Positions 17,564 through 27,067 of a DNA stretch of 64,000 nt are shown one piece after another. Numbering within the stretch: position 1 is the stretch's first letter; each line of letters starts with the position of its first letter. A program made the position numbers and the translations under genes. The notes below the pieces were generated by a model, which was not told the origin of the DNA, searched no databases, and worked only from the letters and a program-made list of their open reading frames with translations. The stretch comes from Roseburia hominis (GTDB taxonomy: Bacteria; Bacillota; Clostridia; Lachnospirales; Lachnospiraceae): the NCBI GenBank assembly GCA_040702975.1, contig CP159990.1, positions 248,001-312,000 on the forward strand, in the 5' to 3' direction.

Positions 17564-17794
17564 TTATTCTTCTGAATCTTCCCGGCGTCCTACCCGGTAA
17601 AAATCCAATTCCTCGACTACGCCTTTCTCATCCATGATGTAATCCCGCATATACCCGCTGTCCTCGCGCAGCATATGTGCCGATACAATCTGCATCGGAC
17701 TGGCAGGCATGCCATCAATCTGCATACGAATACCTGAATTCTCGTATCTGGTCAGCTCCGCAAACAATTCCTGATAACCCTTGTCTGTTCCCAT
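17564..17794 (-). CDS. Small conserved-looking hypothetical protein
   Basis: 76 residues, acidic, no membrane segment. The ATG at 17794 has a strong AAAGGGGGAATT ribosome site, which argues for a real gene. I do not recognise a family. The sequence has a central segment, RMQIDGMPASPMQIVSAHML, and a tail, YIMDEKGVVEELDFYRV. It precedes the GH18 gene in the same direction, 181 bases away. The function is unknown. Confidence 0.6.
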   Translation of the reverse strand: MGTDKGYQELFAELTRYENSGIRMQIDGMPASPMQIVSAHMLREDSGYMRDYIMDEKGVVEELDFYRVGRREDSEE

Positions 17795-18159
17795 AATTCC
17801 CCCTTTGGCCCCAACATCCCATTTTACGGCAAAAAGCTGCCATAAGTTTGCGTTTGTGATATACTCTTACTCCCATACTTTTCCCGACGGCAAGAAAATA
17901 GCCGGGACACAGGGGCTTCTGATTCCATAATACACAGGTTCTGCTGATAAATTGTCTGATTCGACCGATTCCAAAATGATCTGCCAGTGTGCGAGCTGCA
18001 TCCCACTTTGGTAATGTATGCCTGAAGAAAGATTCCTGAAACATCCTTCGGCAAAGACGATTCCTCAATTTGAAATAGGAACGGCCAAAAGGCCATCTAT
18101 TTTCTTGTAAAGCCATTATAAAAAACTTTGTATTTATTGCAAGTATTTTTTTTATTTTG
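17795..18159. other. Gap with no supported gene
   Basis: Holds a minus-strand open frame of 133 codons (17715-18116) without a ribosome site, and a GGCC-AAAA-GGCC hairpin near 18080-18100 that might terminate or insulate transcription. I see no known RNA. Confidence 0.4.
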
Positions 18160-18188
18160 TTTACATCCTTTTATTTTTTGTTTATACT
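18160..18188 (+). promoter_or_regulatory. Sigma-A type promoter of mecA
   Basis: TTTACA (18160-18165), a 17-bp spacer and TATACT (18183-18188), about 75 bases before the mecA ATG. Confidence 0.7.
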
Positions 18189-18262
18189 AGTATTGAGTTA
18201 CTGGTTTCACTGATATTTTACATCAGTGTTCTGGATTATAATGCGATAGGAAGTGATAAGAC

Positions 18263-19048
18263 ATGAAGATAGAGAAGATCAATGACAACCAGATACGCTG
18301 CACGCTGACAGGCGCCGACCTGGCAGAACGCGAATTAAAGCTCAGCGAGCTGGCATACGGAACAGAAAAAGCAAGATCACTTTTCCAGGATATGATGCAA
18401 CAGGCCGCATACGAATTTGGATTCGAAGCAGAGGATATCCCGCTGATGATTGAAGCCATTCCAGCCTCTTCCGATTCCATCGTGCTTATTATTACAAAGG
18501 TGGAAGACCCGGACGAACTGGACACCAGATTTTCCAAGTTCTCCCCCTCACCCGCAGGCGATGTGGATAAACGCAAAGCCTCCATGCTGGAACGCCTGAA
18601 AAAATTAGAAGGAGCCGATGAATTCTTAGATCTCCTCAGACATATGAAAGATGCCATCTCCGCATTGCCGGAGAAGCCGGACACTGCGAAAACGAAACAG
18701 GAAGCAAAACCAGCTGCGGCAAAAGAGCATGCCAAAGAACATGCCCCCGCTGCTCCGGCAATCCGCCTGTTCTCGTTTACCACACTGGACGGTGCGATCC
18801 AGGCATCCGCACTGCTTTATGGAATGTATGACGGCGCAAATACTTTATATAAGGATGACATGGAAGATATGTACATTCTGGCACTTTCACAGTCTGAACA
18901 TACCTCCGCAGATTTTAACCGGATCTGCAACATGCTCTCCGAATACGGATCTTCCGAACCGAGTACCGGAGCGAATCTGGCATTTCTCGAGGAACACTGC
19001 GAGATTATTGTTCCCAAGACAGCCGTTCAGACCTTAGGCAGTCTGTAG
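18263..19048 (+). CDS. mecA: Adaptor protein MecA
   Basis: 261 residues. MecA delivers substrates to ClpC for ATP-dependent proteolysis by ClpCP. The N-terminal substrate-binding domain starts MKIEKINDNQIRCTLTGADL and includes LFQDMMQQAAYEFGF. A charged linker rich in Ala/Lys/Glu (about 135-165) follows. The C-terminal ClpC-binding domain begins IRLFSFTTLDGAIQAS and ends LAFLEEHCEIIVPKTAVQTL. An unbroken promoter and a strong terminator show a single-gene unit. Clients cannot be deduced from the context. Confidence 0.95.
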   Translation: MKIEKINDNQIRCTLTGADLAERELKLSELAYGTEKARSLFQDMMQQAAYEFGFEAEDIPLMIEAIPASSDSIVLIITKVEDPDELDTRFSKFSPSPAGDVDKRKASMLERLKKLEGADEFLDLLRHMKDAISALPEKPDTAKTKQEAKPAAAKEHAKEHAPAAPAIRLFSFTTLDGAIQASALLYGMYDGANTLYKDDMEDMYILALSQSEHTSADFNRICNMLSEYGSSEPSTGANLAFLEEHCEIIVPKTAVQTLGSL

Positions 19049-19179
19049 AATCTTCATTTTCCAAATATTGTACAGCAGCCCATGATATATGCTGTTTTGC
19101 ATGTCTTACTGCTGTATTATACCAAGTCAATCCCCCAGCAAGCCTGTTTTTCCGGCTCATTGCTCGCGGAAATAAGTCA

Positions 19180-19219
19180 GGAGGTACGCGCAAACCATTT
19201 TGCGCAGCACCTCCTTTTT
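19180..19219 (+). terminator. Intrinsic terminator of mecA
   Basis: GGAGGT...GCGCAAA pairs with TTTGCGC...ACCTCC around CCAT, followed by TTTTT. Strong rho-independent terminator. Confidence 0.85.
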
Positions 19220-19327
19220 CATACCTAAGACAGCCAAATGAAGAAAATTTCACCAGGCAGACCCCGAAAAATCCATCTTTCACCAGCGGATATCTCTATA
19301 TTTTCCGCTTCACAAACCCGATCCCAA

Positions 19328-20179
19328 CTACACCGCATGCAGATTCTTGAGCGAAATATCCAGAATTGGCGCCGAATGCGTCAGCGCACCACTGGAGATA
19401 TAGTCCACGCCCAGCGACACAAGCCGCTCAATATTTTCCTTCGTCACATTTCCGGAACACTCCGTCTCGACACGCCCGTCAATAATCCTGATCGCCTCGC
19501 GCATCTCTTCCGGAGACATATTATCCAGCATGATAATATCTGCCCCCGCCTCAACGGCCTCCCTTACCATATCAAGGTTCTCGACTTCCACCTCGATTTT
19601 TCGGACAAACGGCGCATACTCCCTGGCCATCTCCACCGCCTTCTTCACACTTCCGGCAGCTCCGATATGATTATCCTTCAAAAGCACCCCATCGGACAGA
19701 TTATATCTATGGTTATAGCCGCCGCCTACACGAACCGCATACTTCTCAAAAATACGCATATTCGGCGTTGTTTTTCTGGTATCCAGAAGTTTCGTCCCGC
19801 TGCCTGCAAGAAGCGACGCCACCTGATGCGTATAGGTCGCGATCCCGCTCATTCTCTGCAGATAATTCAGCGCAACCCGCTCGCCGGAAAGAAGCACCCT
19901 GATATCACCTCTCACAACGCCCATCAGCTCCCCTTTCTTCACCCCATCGCCGTCCTGACAATAAAATTCCGCCTGAACCTGGCTGTCCAACAGTTCAAAT
20001 ACCCGTTTGAACACTTCAAGACCCGCAATGATTCCATCCTGTTTACAGATGAGCTGAACCTCACCCTCCACCGCTTCTTTCATGACAGAATTCGTTGTAA
20101 CATCTTCACTGGAAATATCCTCTTTAAGTGCCTCAAGAATCAAATGATCTGCCTGCAATGTCATCGTAATCTTATTCAT
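19328..20179 (-). CDS. nadC: Nicotinate-nucleotide pyrophosphorylase (quinolinate phosphoribosyltransferase)
   Basis: 283 residues, full length. It converts quinolinate and PRPP to nicotinate mononucleotide, the third step of NAD synthesis from aspartate. Family blocks: ALNYLQRMSGIATYT, LDTRKTTPNMRIFEKYAV, VGGGYNHRYNLSDGVLLKDNH, IEVEVENLDMVREAVEAG and ADIIMLDNMSPEEM. YISSGALTHSAPILDISL is the usual C-terminus. It is the last gene of a nadA-nadB-nadC operon, 35 bases after nadB. A phosphate-binding loop and Lys/Arg active-site positions appear intact. Confidence 0.97.
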   Translation of the reverse strand: MNKITMTLQADHLILEALKEDISSEDVTTNSVMKEAVEGEVQLICKQDGIIAGLEVFKRVFELLDSQVQAEFYCQDGDGVKKGELMGVVRGDIRVLLSGERVALNYLQRMSGIATYTHQVASLLAGSGTKLLDTRKTTPNMRIFEKYAVRVGGGYNHRYNLSDGVLLKDNHIGAAGSVKKAVEMAREYAPFVRKIEVEVENLDMVREAVEAGADIIMLDNMSPEEMREAIRIIDGRVETECSGNVTKENIERLVSLGVDYISSGALTHSAPILDISLKNLHAV

Positions 20180-20214
20180 AATCGTCTACCTGCTCCTTTG
20201 TTATATAAATGAAA

Positions 20215-21372
20215 TTATTTTGCAATCTTCCTCGCCGCCCGCTTTGCAAATACCAGGCTTTCCAGCAGAGAATTGCTCGCCAAACGGTTCGCCCCATGCA
20301 CGCCGTTACAGCTCGTCTCGCCCACCGCATACAGACGCTCCATGGAGGTCCTGCTGTCTGAATCGACCCAAATACCGCCCATAAAATAATGCTGCGCCGG
20401 AACCACCGGGATACATTCCTTCGTCACATCATACCCTTCTTCCAGGCAATGCCGATAAATATTGGGAAAATGATTCAAAATCGTTTCTTTAGAAATTGCT
20501 TCCATGGACAGCCACACATAATCTGTCCCTTCTCTTTCCATCTCTTTGCGGATTGCCTCCGTCACCACATCCCGCGGGAGCAATTCGTCCACAAATCGTT
20601 CTTTCTTCTTATTATAAAGGACTGCCCCTTCCCCGCGCACCGACTCAGAAATCAGAAATCTCCGTCCGGGTTTTTCGGAGTAAAGCGTCGTTGGGTGAAT
20701 CTGCACATAATCCAGATGCTCCAGCCGTATTCCATGCTTCTTTGAAATATCCAGTGCATCTCCTGTCAGATGTGGGAAATTGGTGGAATGCCGGTATCTG
20801 CCTCCGATTCCTCCACTCGCCAGGATCGTATGATCCGCCAAAATCCTGACCTCGTCTCCCTCCTGCGTTTTTGCAAGGATTCCTGCACAGGCACCATCCA
20901 CCTCTATGATATCTGTCATAGTTGTATATTCATGCATTTCGACATTATTTAATTTCTTTACCTGTGCCAGCAGCTTACTGGTAATCTCTTTTCCCGTGAT
21001 ATCCTCATGAAAAAGAATCCTCGGCCTGGAGTGCGCACCTTCACGGGTATACGCAAATTCTCCATTCTCCTTCGCAAATTCAACCCCATATCCGACCAGA
21101 TCATTTATAATCTCGCGGGAGCTTCGAATCATAATATCCACAGATTCTTTTCTGTTCTCATAATGCCCCGCCCGCATCGTGTCCTCAAAATATCCGTCAT
21201 AATCCTCCTCGTCACGAAGCACACAGATTCCTCCTTGTGCCAGGAAGGAATCGCTGCTCTCCAAATCAGACTTGGTGATCATCACGATCTTTTTCTCCCG
21301 GGGGAGATTCAGCGCAGAAAACAGACCGCCTACTCCTGTTCCGACGATTACAACATCTGCCCTAATATCCAT
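20215..21372 (-). CDS. nadB: L-aspartate oxidase (short form)
   Basis: 385 residues from the ATG at 21372, which has AGGAGGA six bases upstream; the ATG at 21387 overlaps that ribosome site. NadB oxidises L-aspartate to iminoaspartate. Visible features: the FAD dinucleotide fold VVIVGTGVGGLFSALNL, SFLAQGGI, EGAHSRPRILF, TILASGGIGG, VQIHPTTL, and QHYFMGGIWVD then GETSCNGVHGANRLASNSL. The protein ends at KRAARKIAK, so the C-terminal helical domain of the ~540-residue E. coli enzyme is absent; short forms are common in Clostridia. It lies between nadA and nadC. Confidence 0.95.
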   Translation of the reverse strand: MDIRADVVIVGTGVGGLFSALNLPREKKIVMITKSDLESSDSFLAQGGICVLRDEEDYDGYFEDTMRAGHYENRKESVDIMIRSSREIINDLVGYGVEFAKENGEFAYTREGAHSRPRILFHEDITGKEITSKLLAQVKKLNNVEMHEYTTMTDIIEVDGACAGILAKTQEGDEVRILADHTILASGGIGGRYRHSTNFPHLTGDALDISKKHGIRLEHLDYVQIHPTTLYSEKPGRRFLISESVRGEGAVLYNKKKERFVDELLPRDVVTEAIRKEMEREGTDYVWLSMEAISKETILNHFPNIYRHCLEEGYDVTKECIPVVPAQHYFMGGIWVDSDSRTSMERLYAVGETSCNGVHGANRLASNSLLESLVFAKRAARKIAK

Positions 21373-21389
21373 TACTTCCTCCTCCATGC

Positions 21390-22295
21390 TTATCTCGCAA
21401 GCTCTAACATTCTCTCAAGAGGCTTCCTGGAATTCTCTCGGAGCTGCTCGGTCACATGCACTTCATTTTCTCCGGTCTTCAACACGTGAAGAATCTTCTC
21501 CAGTGTGATTTTCTTCATATCCGGACAGATTGGAACTGTCTCCGTAAAATAAAACTGCTTCTCCGGATTATTCTGGCCCAGCTTATACGCCACGCCCTCC
21601 TCCGTACAAATAATAAACTCCATGCAATCACTTTCCGTCGCATATTTGATGATTCCGGACGTACTTCCTATGTAATCGGAAAGCTCCAGGACCCCCTTCG
21701 GACACTCCGGGTGAGAAAGCACCTCCGCCTGCGGGTGCTCTTCTTTTGCCTTTAAAATCTCCTGCACCTGCATTCTCTCATGAGTCGGACAGTATCCCTC
21801 GTTAAATACAAAATTCTTTTCCGGCGTAAGCTCTGCAATATAATGTGCCAGATTCCGATCCGGAATAAAGAAAATGTTCTGATTTGGCAGTGCTTTCACG
21901 ATCTGAACTGCATTTGCCGAAGTTACGCACACATCAGAACATTCCTTCAGCTCTGCAGTCGAATTGATGTAACATACTACCGCCAGATCCTCATATTTCT
22001 CCCGCATCGCCCGAATCACCTGCGGATCTGCCATATGCGCCATCGGACAGTCCGCCTCTGCGTCCGGCATCAGCACCGTCTTGCCCGGATTTAAAACCTT
22101 GGCGCTCTCGCCCATAAAGGAAACGCCGCAAAACACGATGGTCTGCTCCTTAAGTCCCACCGCGACCTTGCTCAAATAAAAGGAATCGCCAATATAATCG
22201 GCAATTTCCTGTACTTCCGGATTTACGTAATAATGCGCCAGTATCACCGCATCCTTCTCTTCTTTTAATTTCTTTATCTCTTCTGTCAATGTCAT
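21390..22295 (-). CDS. nadA: Quinolinate synthase
   Basis: 301 residues from the ATG at 22295 behind AAAGGTG (a GTG at 22304 is in frame). NadA condenses iminoaspartate with dihydroxyacetone phosphate using a [4Fe-4S] cluster. Visible blocks are AVILAHYYVNPEVQEIAD, IVFCGVSFMGESAK, MPDAEADCPMAHM, VVCYINSTAELK, VCVTSANAV, FIPDRNLAHYI and EGYCPTHERM. Also present are LSHPECPKGV and the C-terminal FYFTETVPICPDMKKITLE. The cluster cysteines are present. First gene of the operon, with a promoter at 22363-22391. Confidence 0.97.
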   Translation of the reverse strand: MTLTEEIKKLKEEKDAVILAHYYVNPEVQEIADYIGDSFYLSKVAVGLKEQTIVFCGVSFMGESAKVLNPGKTVLMPDAEADCPMAHMADPQVIRAMREKYEDLAVVCYINSTAELKECSDVCVTSANAVQIVKALPNQNIFFIPDRNLAHYIAELTPEKNFVFNEGYCPTHERMQVQEILKAKEEHPQAEVLSHPECPKGVLELSDYIGSTSGIIKYATESDCMEFIICTEEGVAYKLGQNNPEKQFYFTETVPICPDMKKITLEKILHVLKTGENEVHVTEQLRENSRKPLERMLELAR

Positions 22296-22362
22296 AACTT
22301 TCACCTTTCACACCGGGAAATCGCTGCTTCTTGCCGCTATCCCGGACTTTCTTTTGACACCC

Positions 22363-22391
22363 AGTATATCATATATATTTACATATGACAA
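22363..22391 (-). promoter_or_regulatory. Promoter of the nadABC operon
   Basis: On the minus strand TTGTCA (22386-22391), 17-bp spacer, TATACT (22363-22368). About 65 bases before the nadA start. No NiaR-type operator was recognised. Confidence 0.65.
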
Positions 22392-22422
22392 GACAGATAA
22401 AAATGCTGACCTTTCTGATAAA

Positions 22423-22530
22423 CTATCATATATTAGGTGTTGGGGTCAAAAGGCATTTTGCAGGTTCCAAAATCATGTATTGACATGCGAGCATGTCATA
22501 CATAACCTTTTGACCCTGATATCATATATT
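22423..22530 (+). repeat. Dispersed palindromic repeat, copy A (long form)
   Basis: Arms GTTGGGGTCAAAAGG (from 22439) and CCTTTTGACCCTGATATCAT flank a core that is itself an imperfect palindrome (GACATGC-GA-GCATGTC). It sits between divergent nadA and the DUF4474 gene. Related copies: 46909-46953 and 49692-49741. Confidence 0.8.
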
Positions 22531-22558
22531 AAAGTAAAACACCAAAAGGATATGTAAA

Positions 22559-23491
22559 ATGTATATACTAGGTAGTTCTATTTTTCTGATCTGTATCCTG
22601 TTCCTTGTACTATTTCACTATAAACGGCATCAAATCATACGCAAAATCTGCGAAATGGATCCGTGCCAAAAAATATACCTGCTGGATAATCTGGCCAAAC
22701 CGTTCGGATTTTCCTACCTTCCCTGCCCGGATATTATGACCTCGCAGGTAGATGCATGGCAGAGAGCCTTCGGCTACCAGTCATTGTTTGATCAAAGCGC
22801 GCCACATTTTAATATGGTTCTCGACTGTGAACCCATCTATTTTGACTACGACGGGAGAACCTGGCTGATCGAATTCTGGAAAGGCCAGTACGGACTGAGC
22901 TGCGGAGCGGAGATCGGTATCTATGCCGCGGACGAGGTCCTCCGCCCATCGCAATACAAGACGGCACATTTTCACAGTGTGAAAGATGAAGAAATGCTGC
23001 CGCTTTCCATGGAATTATTCCACAATAACTGCTGCCTGTTTTCCATAAATCGAATTCACTGGTGGCTGACCGGATTTTGTGTGGGAAAATATACCGTACC
23101 CGAAGATCTCCGTCTCCGAATTACACTCACCTTCCCTTCTTCCACTATGTTGAAAAACTTCATCGAAGCGCTGCTAAGCAAGGGATATGAGAAATATGAT
23201 TTATGTATTAGAAACTTATCCATTTCTTTTACTTTTGTCACTCCTCATTCTTCCCAAAATGTATCCCACTTTCCATTCCGGCGCCTCCTCGCAAAATGCA
23301 TGGACAAATTTCTCGTCCGGCTTTACTGCCATTTCACACGTCCCTTTACCTGTACCTCGGACCGGCTCCTATATTTATACTATTTTCTTCCATCTGTTTT
23401 CCGCCGCATCTTATACTTCTATAAGAATAAATGCGTAAAAAAGAGCCGGCCAAAATGCCGGAATTTTTCCGGAGAAAGGGGAAGGCTATGA
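22559..23491 (+). CDS. DUF4474 domain-containing membrane-anchored protein
   Basis: 310 residues. One N-terminal membrane helix (ILGSSIFLICILFLVLFHY), then a domain that I recognise as DUF4474: DAWQRAFGYQSLFD, APHFNMVLDCEPIYFDYDGR, TWLIEFWKGQYGLSCGAEIG. A second region, CCLFSINRIHWWLTGFCVGKY, follows, and the C-terminal ~80 residues are basic and rich in Phe/Tyr. No enzymatic motif is known for the domain. The stop codon overlaps the start of the metallophosphoesterase gene (ATGA), so the two are translated as a pair. Confidence 0.8.
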   Translation: MYILGSSIFLICILFLVLFHYKRHQIIRKICEMDPCQKIYLLDNLAKPFGFSYLPCPDIMTSQVDAWQRAFGYQSLFDQSAPHFNMVLDCEPIYFDYDGRTWLIEFWKGQYGLSCGAEIGIYAADEVLRPSQYKTAHFHSVKDEEMLPLSMELFHNNCCLFSINRIHWWLTGFCVGKYTVPEDLRLRITLTFPSSTMLKNFIEALLSKGYEKYDLCIRNLSISFTFVTPHSSQNVSHFPFRRLLAKCMDKFLVRLYCHFTRPFTCTSDRLLYLYYFLPSVFRRILYFYKNKCVKKSRPKCRNFSGERGRL

Positions 23492-24411
23492 GCAGTTCCA
23501 CACGTATTTCCAAAGCCTTCGAGCATGCGCCCGTCCTCCCGCTTGCGGCGTCCTCCAGGTATATTCTGCTCAGCGACTGTCATCGGGGGATCGGAAACGC
23601 CAACGACAATTTTTTGAAAAACGAAACCTTATACACTGCCGCTCTGGATTTTTATTTTCGTCGGGGATTCACCTATATTGAACTGGGAGACGGAGATGAA
23701 TTGTGGGAAAATCGTTCAATTCGGAAAATCAAAGAAATGCACAGGCGCAGCTTTGACGCGCTTGCCAGATATTATGAAGAAGGCCGCTTGTATCTCCTAT
23801 ACGGAAACCACGATATGGTCAAGAAAGATTTTCATTTCCGTGAAAAGAATTTACGCACCTATTACTGCGAACGAAATCTTTGCGAACGCCCTCTTTTCCC
23901 GGGCATTACCTTTCATGCCGGAATCATTTTAAGCACAGAACTGCCGGATTCGGAAAGAAACAGCTCCATATCCGCCGGAACCGGGGCTCCCAAACTCTAC
24001 CTCCTCCACGGTCACCAGGCAGATCCGTTAAACAGCACCTTCTGGCAGCTTTCCCGGTTCCTGGTGCGCTATGTCTGGCGGCCTCTTGAAAAACTGGGAA
24101 TCCCTGACCCTACCAGCGCCGCAAAGAACAATCGCCGCAAAAAGCGTTCCGAGGAGATCCTGACTCGCTGGGCGACTGAAAATGGAAACATTCTGATCGC
24201 AGGCCATACGCATCACCCGATGATCGGCACGCCAGGGTCTCCCTACTGCAACACGGGCTGTTGTATTCATCCAGGGAGCATCACCGGAATCGAGATTGAA
24301 AACCTATGTATGACTCTGGTAAAATGGAGCGCCTCGGTCCGCCCCGATATGACGATGTATGCCATGAGAGAAGTTCTGGGGAAAACGGTGTGTATCAAAG
24401 ATTATATGTAA
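23488..24411 (+). CDS. Calcineurin-like metallophosphoesterase
   Basis: 307 residues from the ATG at 23488, coupled by ATGA to the upstream gene and preceded by a GGAGAAAGGGGAAGG stretch. The metal-binding motifs appear in order: YILLSDCHRG (D-x-H), IELGDGDELWEN (GDxxE-like), LLYGNHDMV (GNHD), LYLLHGHQAD and IAGHTHHPMIG (GHTH). The fold and motifs indicate a dinuclear-metal phosphatase or phosphodiesterase; the substrate is unknown. Pairing with a DUF4474 membrane protein suggests work at the membrane. The terminator hairpin at 24426-24492 follows. Confidence 0.88.
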   Translation: MSSSTRISKAFEHAPVLPLAASSRYILLSDCHRGIGNANDNFLKNETLYTAALDFYFRRGFTYIELGDGDELWENRSIRKIKEMHRRSFDALARYYEEGRLYLLYGNHDMVKKDFHFREKNLRTYYCERNLCERPLFPGITFHAGIILSTELPDSERNSSISAGTGAPKLYLLHGHQADPLNSTFWQLSRFLVRYVWRPLEKLGIPDPTSAAKNNRRKKRSEEILTRWATENGNILIAGHTHHPMIGTPGSPYCNTGCCIHPGSITGIEIENLCMTLVKWSASVRPDMTMYAMREVLGKTVCIKDYM

Positions 24412-24425
24412 GTATTTGGCAACAG

Positions 24426-24492
24426 AAAAGGAGCTTCGCTGACCAGCATTTTCAATCAGAAAACGGCTTGTTTGAGCGAAACTCCTTTTTCG
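24426..24492 (+). terminator. Long hairpin terminator after the metallophosphoesterase gene
   Basis: AAAAGGAGCTTCGCT near 24426-24440 pairs with AGCGAAACTCCTTTTT near 24475-24491 across a partly structured loop. The run of T on both strands could make it bidirectional, also serving rbsB. Confidence 0.65.
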
Positions 24493-24521
24493 CGATTATT
24501 CCGGCAGATTAGATTTATTTA

Positions 24522-25442
24522 CTATTTTGTAACCAATTCAACCTCAACCGGCATTACTTTTTCCACAGTCTCACCTGCAATCAATTTCACTGCGGTCTCA
24601 ACGGCTGTTGCACCCATAAGATCAGGCTTCTGAGCAACTGTTGCTGCCATTTTTCCCGCTTTGATCGCTGCAAGTGCATCGTCTGTCGCGTCAAAACCAA
24701 CAACTACGATATCTTTATTTCCAATCGCTTCCACGGCTCCCAGTGCCATCTCATCATTATGAGCGAATACGCCCTGGATATCCGGATTGGACTGAAGCAT
24801 ATTTTCCATAACGCTCATACCCTCGGAACGATTAAAGTTTGCTGTCTGCTTTGATACTACATCCAGCTTCGCATCTGCCACCTGGTGGAAGCCTTCCCCA
24901 CGGTCAATCGTAGCGCTCGCTCCGGAAACGCCTTCCAGTTCCGCTGTTTTAGCGCCCTCTCCAATAAGGCTTACCAAATATTCCGTAGCCATCTTCGCAC
25001 CTTCCACATTGTCAGATGCAATCGCACAATCCACATCGACGCCGTTTACCACACGGTCAACGGAGATTACTTTAATTCCTTTTGCAATCGCATCCTTGAC
25101 CGCCGGAGCTACCGCATCAGAATCAACCGGATTTACGATCAATACGCTGATATTCTTTGAAATCAGATCCTCAATATCGCTTGCCTGCTTTGCAGCATCG
25201 TCTCCTGCATCTACGACCGTCATATCAACTCCCACTTCTTTTGCCTTCGCCTCAGCTCCCTCGCTCAAGGTCACGAAGAACGGGTTATTCAGAGTCGACA
25301 CGGAAAATCCGATACTTCCATTACCTTCTTTTGACTCTCCCTTTTTATCAGAGCTTCCTCCCTCTCCGTCTATGGAGCAGCCCGCAAGTGACAGGGCAAG
25401 CACTGCTGCCAACGCAATTCCTACAAATTTTTTCAATTTCAT
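24522..25442 (-). CDS. rbsB: Ribose ABC transporter substrate-binding lipoprotein
   Basis: 306 residues. The lipoprotein signal peptide has lipobox LSLAGC (Cys22). The mature part is a periplasmic-binding-protein type 1 domain: SIGFSVSTLNNPFFVTLSEGA, DAGDDAAKQASDIEDLI, IVNPVDSDAVAPAV, VISVDRVVNGVDVDCAIASDN and FAHNDEMALGAVEAIG, typical of RbsB. It would be the extracellular ribose receptor for RbsAC. Its ribosome site (AGGAGG at 25449-25455) is intact. The IS lies six bp upstream, cutting the gene off from the rest of the operon. Confidence 0.94.
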   Translation of the reverse strand: MKLKKFVGIALAAVLALSLAGCSIDGEGGSSDKKGESKEGNGSIGFSVSTLNNPFFVTLSEGAEAKAKEVGVDMTVVDAGDDAAKQASDIEDLISKNISVLIVNPVDSDAVAPAVKDAIAKGIKVISVDRVVNGVDVDCAIASDNVEGAKMATEYLVSLIGEGAKTAELEGVSGASATIDRGEGFHQVADAKLDVVSKQTANFNRSEGMSVMENMLQSNPDIQGVFAHNDEMALGAVEAIGNKDIVVVGFDATDDALAAIKAGKMAATVAQKPDLMGATAVETAVKLIAGETVEKVMPVEVELVTK

Positions 25443-25609
25443 TTTTTTTCCTCCTACTGATTTTTGGTAGTGTCAAAAACTACCTGTTTTTTTGTTCCAA
25501 AATCTTATAAAAACCTTGATTTTTAGGGAAATCTGCAATAAAAAGAGCATTGACCTCCCTTTTTCGTGTATAATGTCATCGACCAAAACAACACTCACGA
25601 AAGGAGCCA

Positions 25610-27067
25610 ATGCTCATGGACATTATACAATACCTACTCTCTGTAATTCAATATCTTTACCAACAAAACTGCTGGTTAATTAACTTTATCTGCAAATATA
25701 TTCCTCTCAAACAATGGGCTTTTGATGATTCCCACTCTCCTAAATACCAGAAGTTCAAAACAGACGAACTCCCCCGCATCGGCTACCGACAGGATGAATG
25801 GGACTGGCAGCTCCTGATCCCTTACTTTGAACACAGATATCACAAAATGATCAGGCCTGTTGCACGCCGTAAGGTATGCGATATCTCCGAAGAATGCAAG
25901 TGTCCGGCCTGTAATGCCCCACAGCCTTTTCTCTACCGTAATAACGGTAAGAAAGGGCAAATCAAATGCAAGGTCTGCGATACTAAGTTTTCTCCCGATG
26001 AGAACCGCTTTTCAAAGCAGTATACTCTGCGTTGTCCTCACTGCAGCAATGCTCTGGTTCACAAGAAAGACCGAAAACACTTTATCATTCACAAATGTGT
26101 GAACCCGAAGTGCCCCTACTATCTCCATAACCTGAAGAAAGTTGATAAAGCTCATCTCGAAAAAGATTATGGCAAGAACGAATATAAGCTCCATTATATC
26201 TACCGTGAGTTTACGATAGATTTCTTTAAGATGGACTTAAATTCCCTTCCGAAAAACGCCTCTTCCCTGAAATTCAGCAAGTTTGATTCTCATGTCATGT
26301 CCTTGTGCCTGACACTTCACGTGAACCTCAGCCTTTCCCTCAGAAAGACCTCCCAGGCTCTCAAAGACCTGTATAACATCCAGATCTCCCACCAACAGAT
26401 CGCCAACTACTGCAAGACAGCCGCCATCTGTATCAAACCTTTTGTAGACAACTACGATTATGATACCGGTGATACCTTTACCGCTGATGAGACCTACATC
26501 AAAATCCGCGGGATCAAGACCTATATCTGGTTCATCATGGACGCCGCCAAACGTTCCATTATCGGCTACCGGGTGTCTGATAACCGTGGTGTCGGCCCCT
26601 GCATCATGGCGATGCGCATGGCCTTCCGACACTTAAAAGAACTTCCCAAAAACTTCCGTTTTATTGCTGATGGTTACAGTGCCTATCCCTTAGCAGCACA
26701 GCAGTTCTTCCATGAATTCGGTGATGCTTTTAAATTCAACATCACTCAGGTGATTGGACTTACCAACGACGATGCTGTTTCCAAAGAGTTCCGGCCATTC
26801 AAACAGATGATCGAGCGGCTCAACCGCACATACAAAGCATCCTACCGGAAAACAAACGGATTTGACAACATCGACGGCGCCAACTATGACCTGGCTTTAT
26901 GGGTTGCTTATTATAACTTTCTCCGTCCTCACAAGCACAACAACTATCATGTACTTAACGAAGTGGATATGCTGAAAGGCGCGGACAATATGCCGGGAAA
27001 ATGGCAACTCCTTATCTTCCTCGGTCAGCAGACAATCCTGAATCTCCAAAAATCGGGAACTGCATAA
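25610..27067 (+). CDS. DDE transposase with N-terminal zinc ribbons
   Basis: 485 residues (a second ATG at 25616 fits the AAAGGAG site better). Two Cys4-like ribbons: CKCPACNAP...CKVCDTKF (about 97-126) and LRCPHCSNAL...CVNPKCPYY (about 138-167). The RNase-H-like DDE domain has FTADETYIKIRG (first Asp), RFIADGYSAYPLA (second Asp) and EFRPFKQMIERLNRTYK (Glu). WVAYYNFLRPHK is the usual end of the domain. The frame is intact and the element has clean ends and a perfect target duplication, so the enzyme is probably active or was until recently. Confidence 0.92.
   Translation: MLMDIIQYLLSVIQYLYQQNCWLINFICKYIPLKQWAFDDSHSPKYQKFKTDELPRIGYRQDEWDWQLLIPYFEHRYHKMIRPVARRKVCDISEECKCPACNAPQPFLYRNNGKKGQIKCKVCDTKFSPDENRFSKQYTLRCPHCSNALVHKKDRKHFIIHKCVNPKCPYYLHNLKKVDKAHLEKDYGKNEYKLHYIYREFTIDFFKMDLNSLPKNASSLKFSKFDSHVMSLCLTLHVNLSLSLRKTSQALKDLYNIQISHQQIANYCKTAAICIKPFVDNYDYDTGDTFTADETYIKIRGIKTYIWFIMDAAKRSIIGYRVSDNRGVGPCIMAMRMAFRHLKELPKNFRFIADGYSAYPLAAQQFFHEFGDAFKFNITQVIGLTNDDAVSKEFRPFKQMIERLNRTYKASYRKTNGFDNIDGANYDLALWVAYYNFLRPHKHNNYHVLNEVDMLKGADNMPGKWQLLIFLGQQTILNLQKSGTA

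Noticed and set aside
17715..18116. Minus-strand open frame of 133 codons between the small hypothetical gene and mecA
   Set aside because: No ribosome site, overlaps a better gene at 17564-17794, and no recognisable domain; probably chance.
19005..19283. Minus-strand frame of 92 codons across the mecA terminator
   Set aside because: It crosses the mecA end and its terminator hairpin; no ribosome site or family match.
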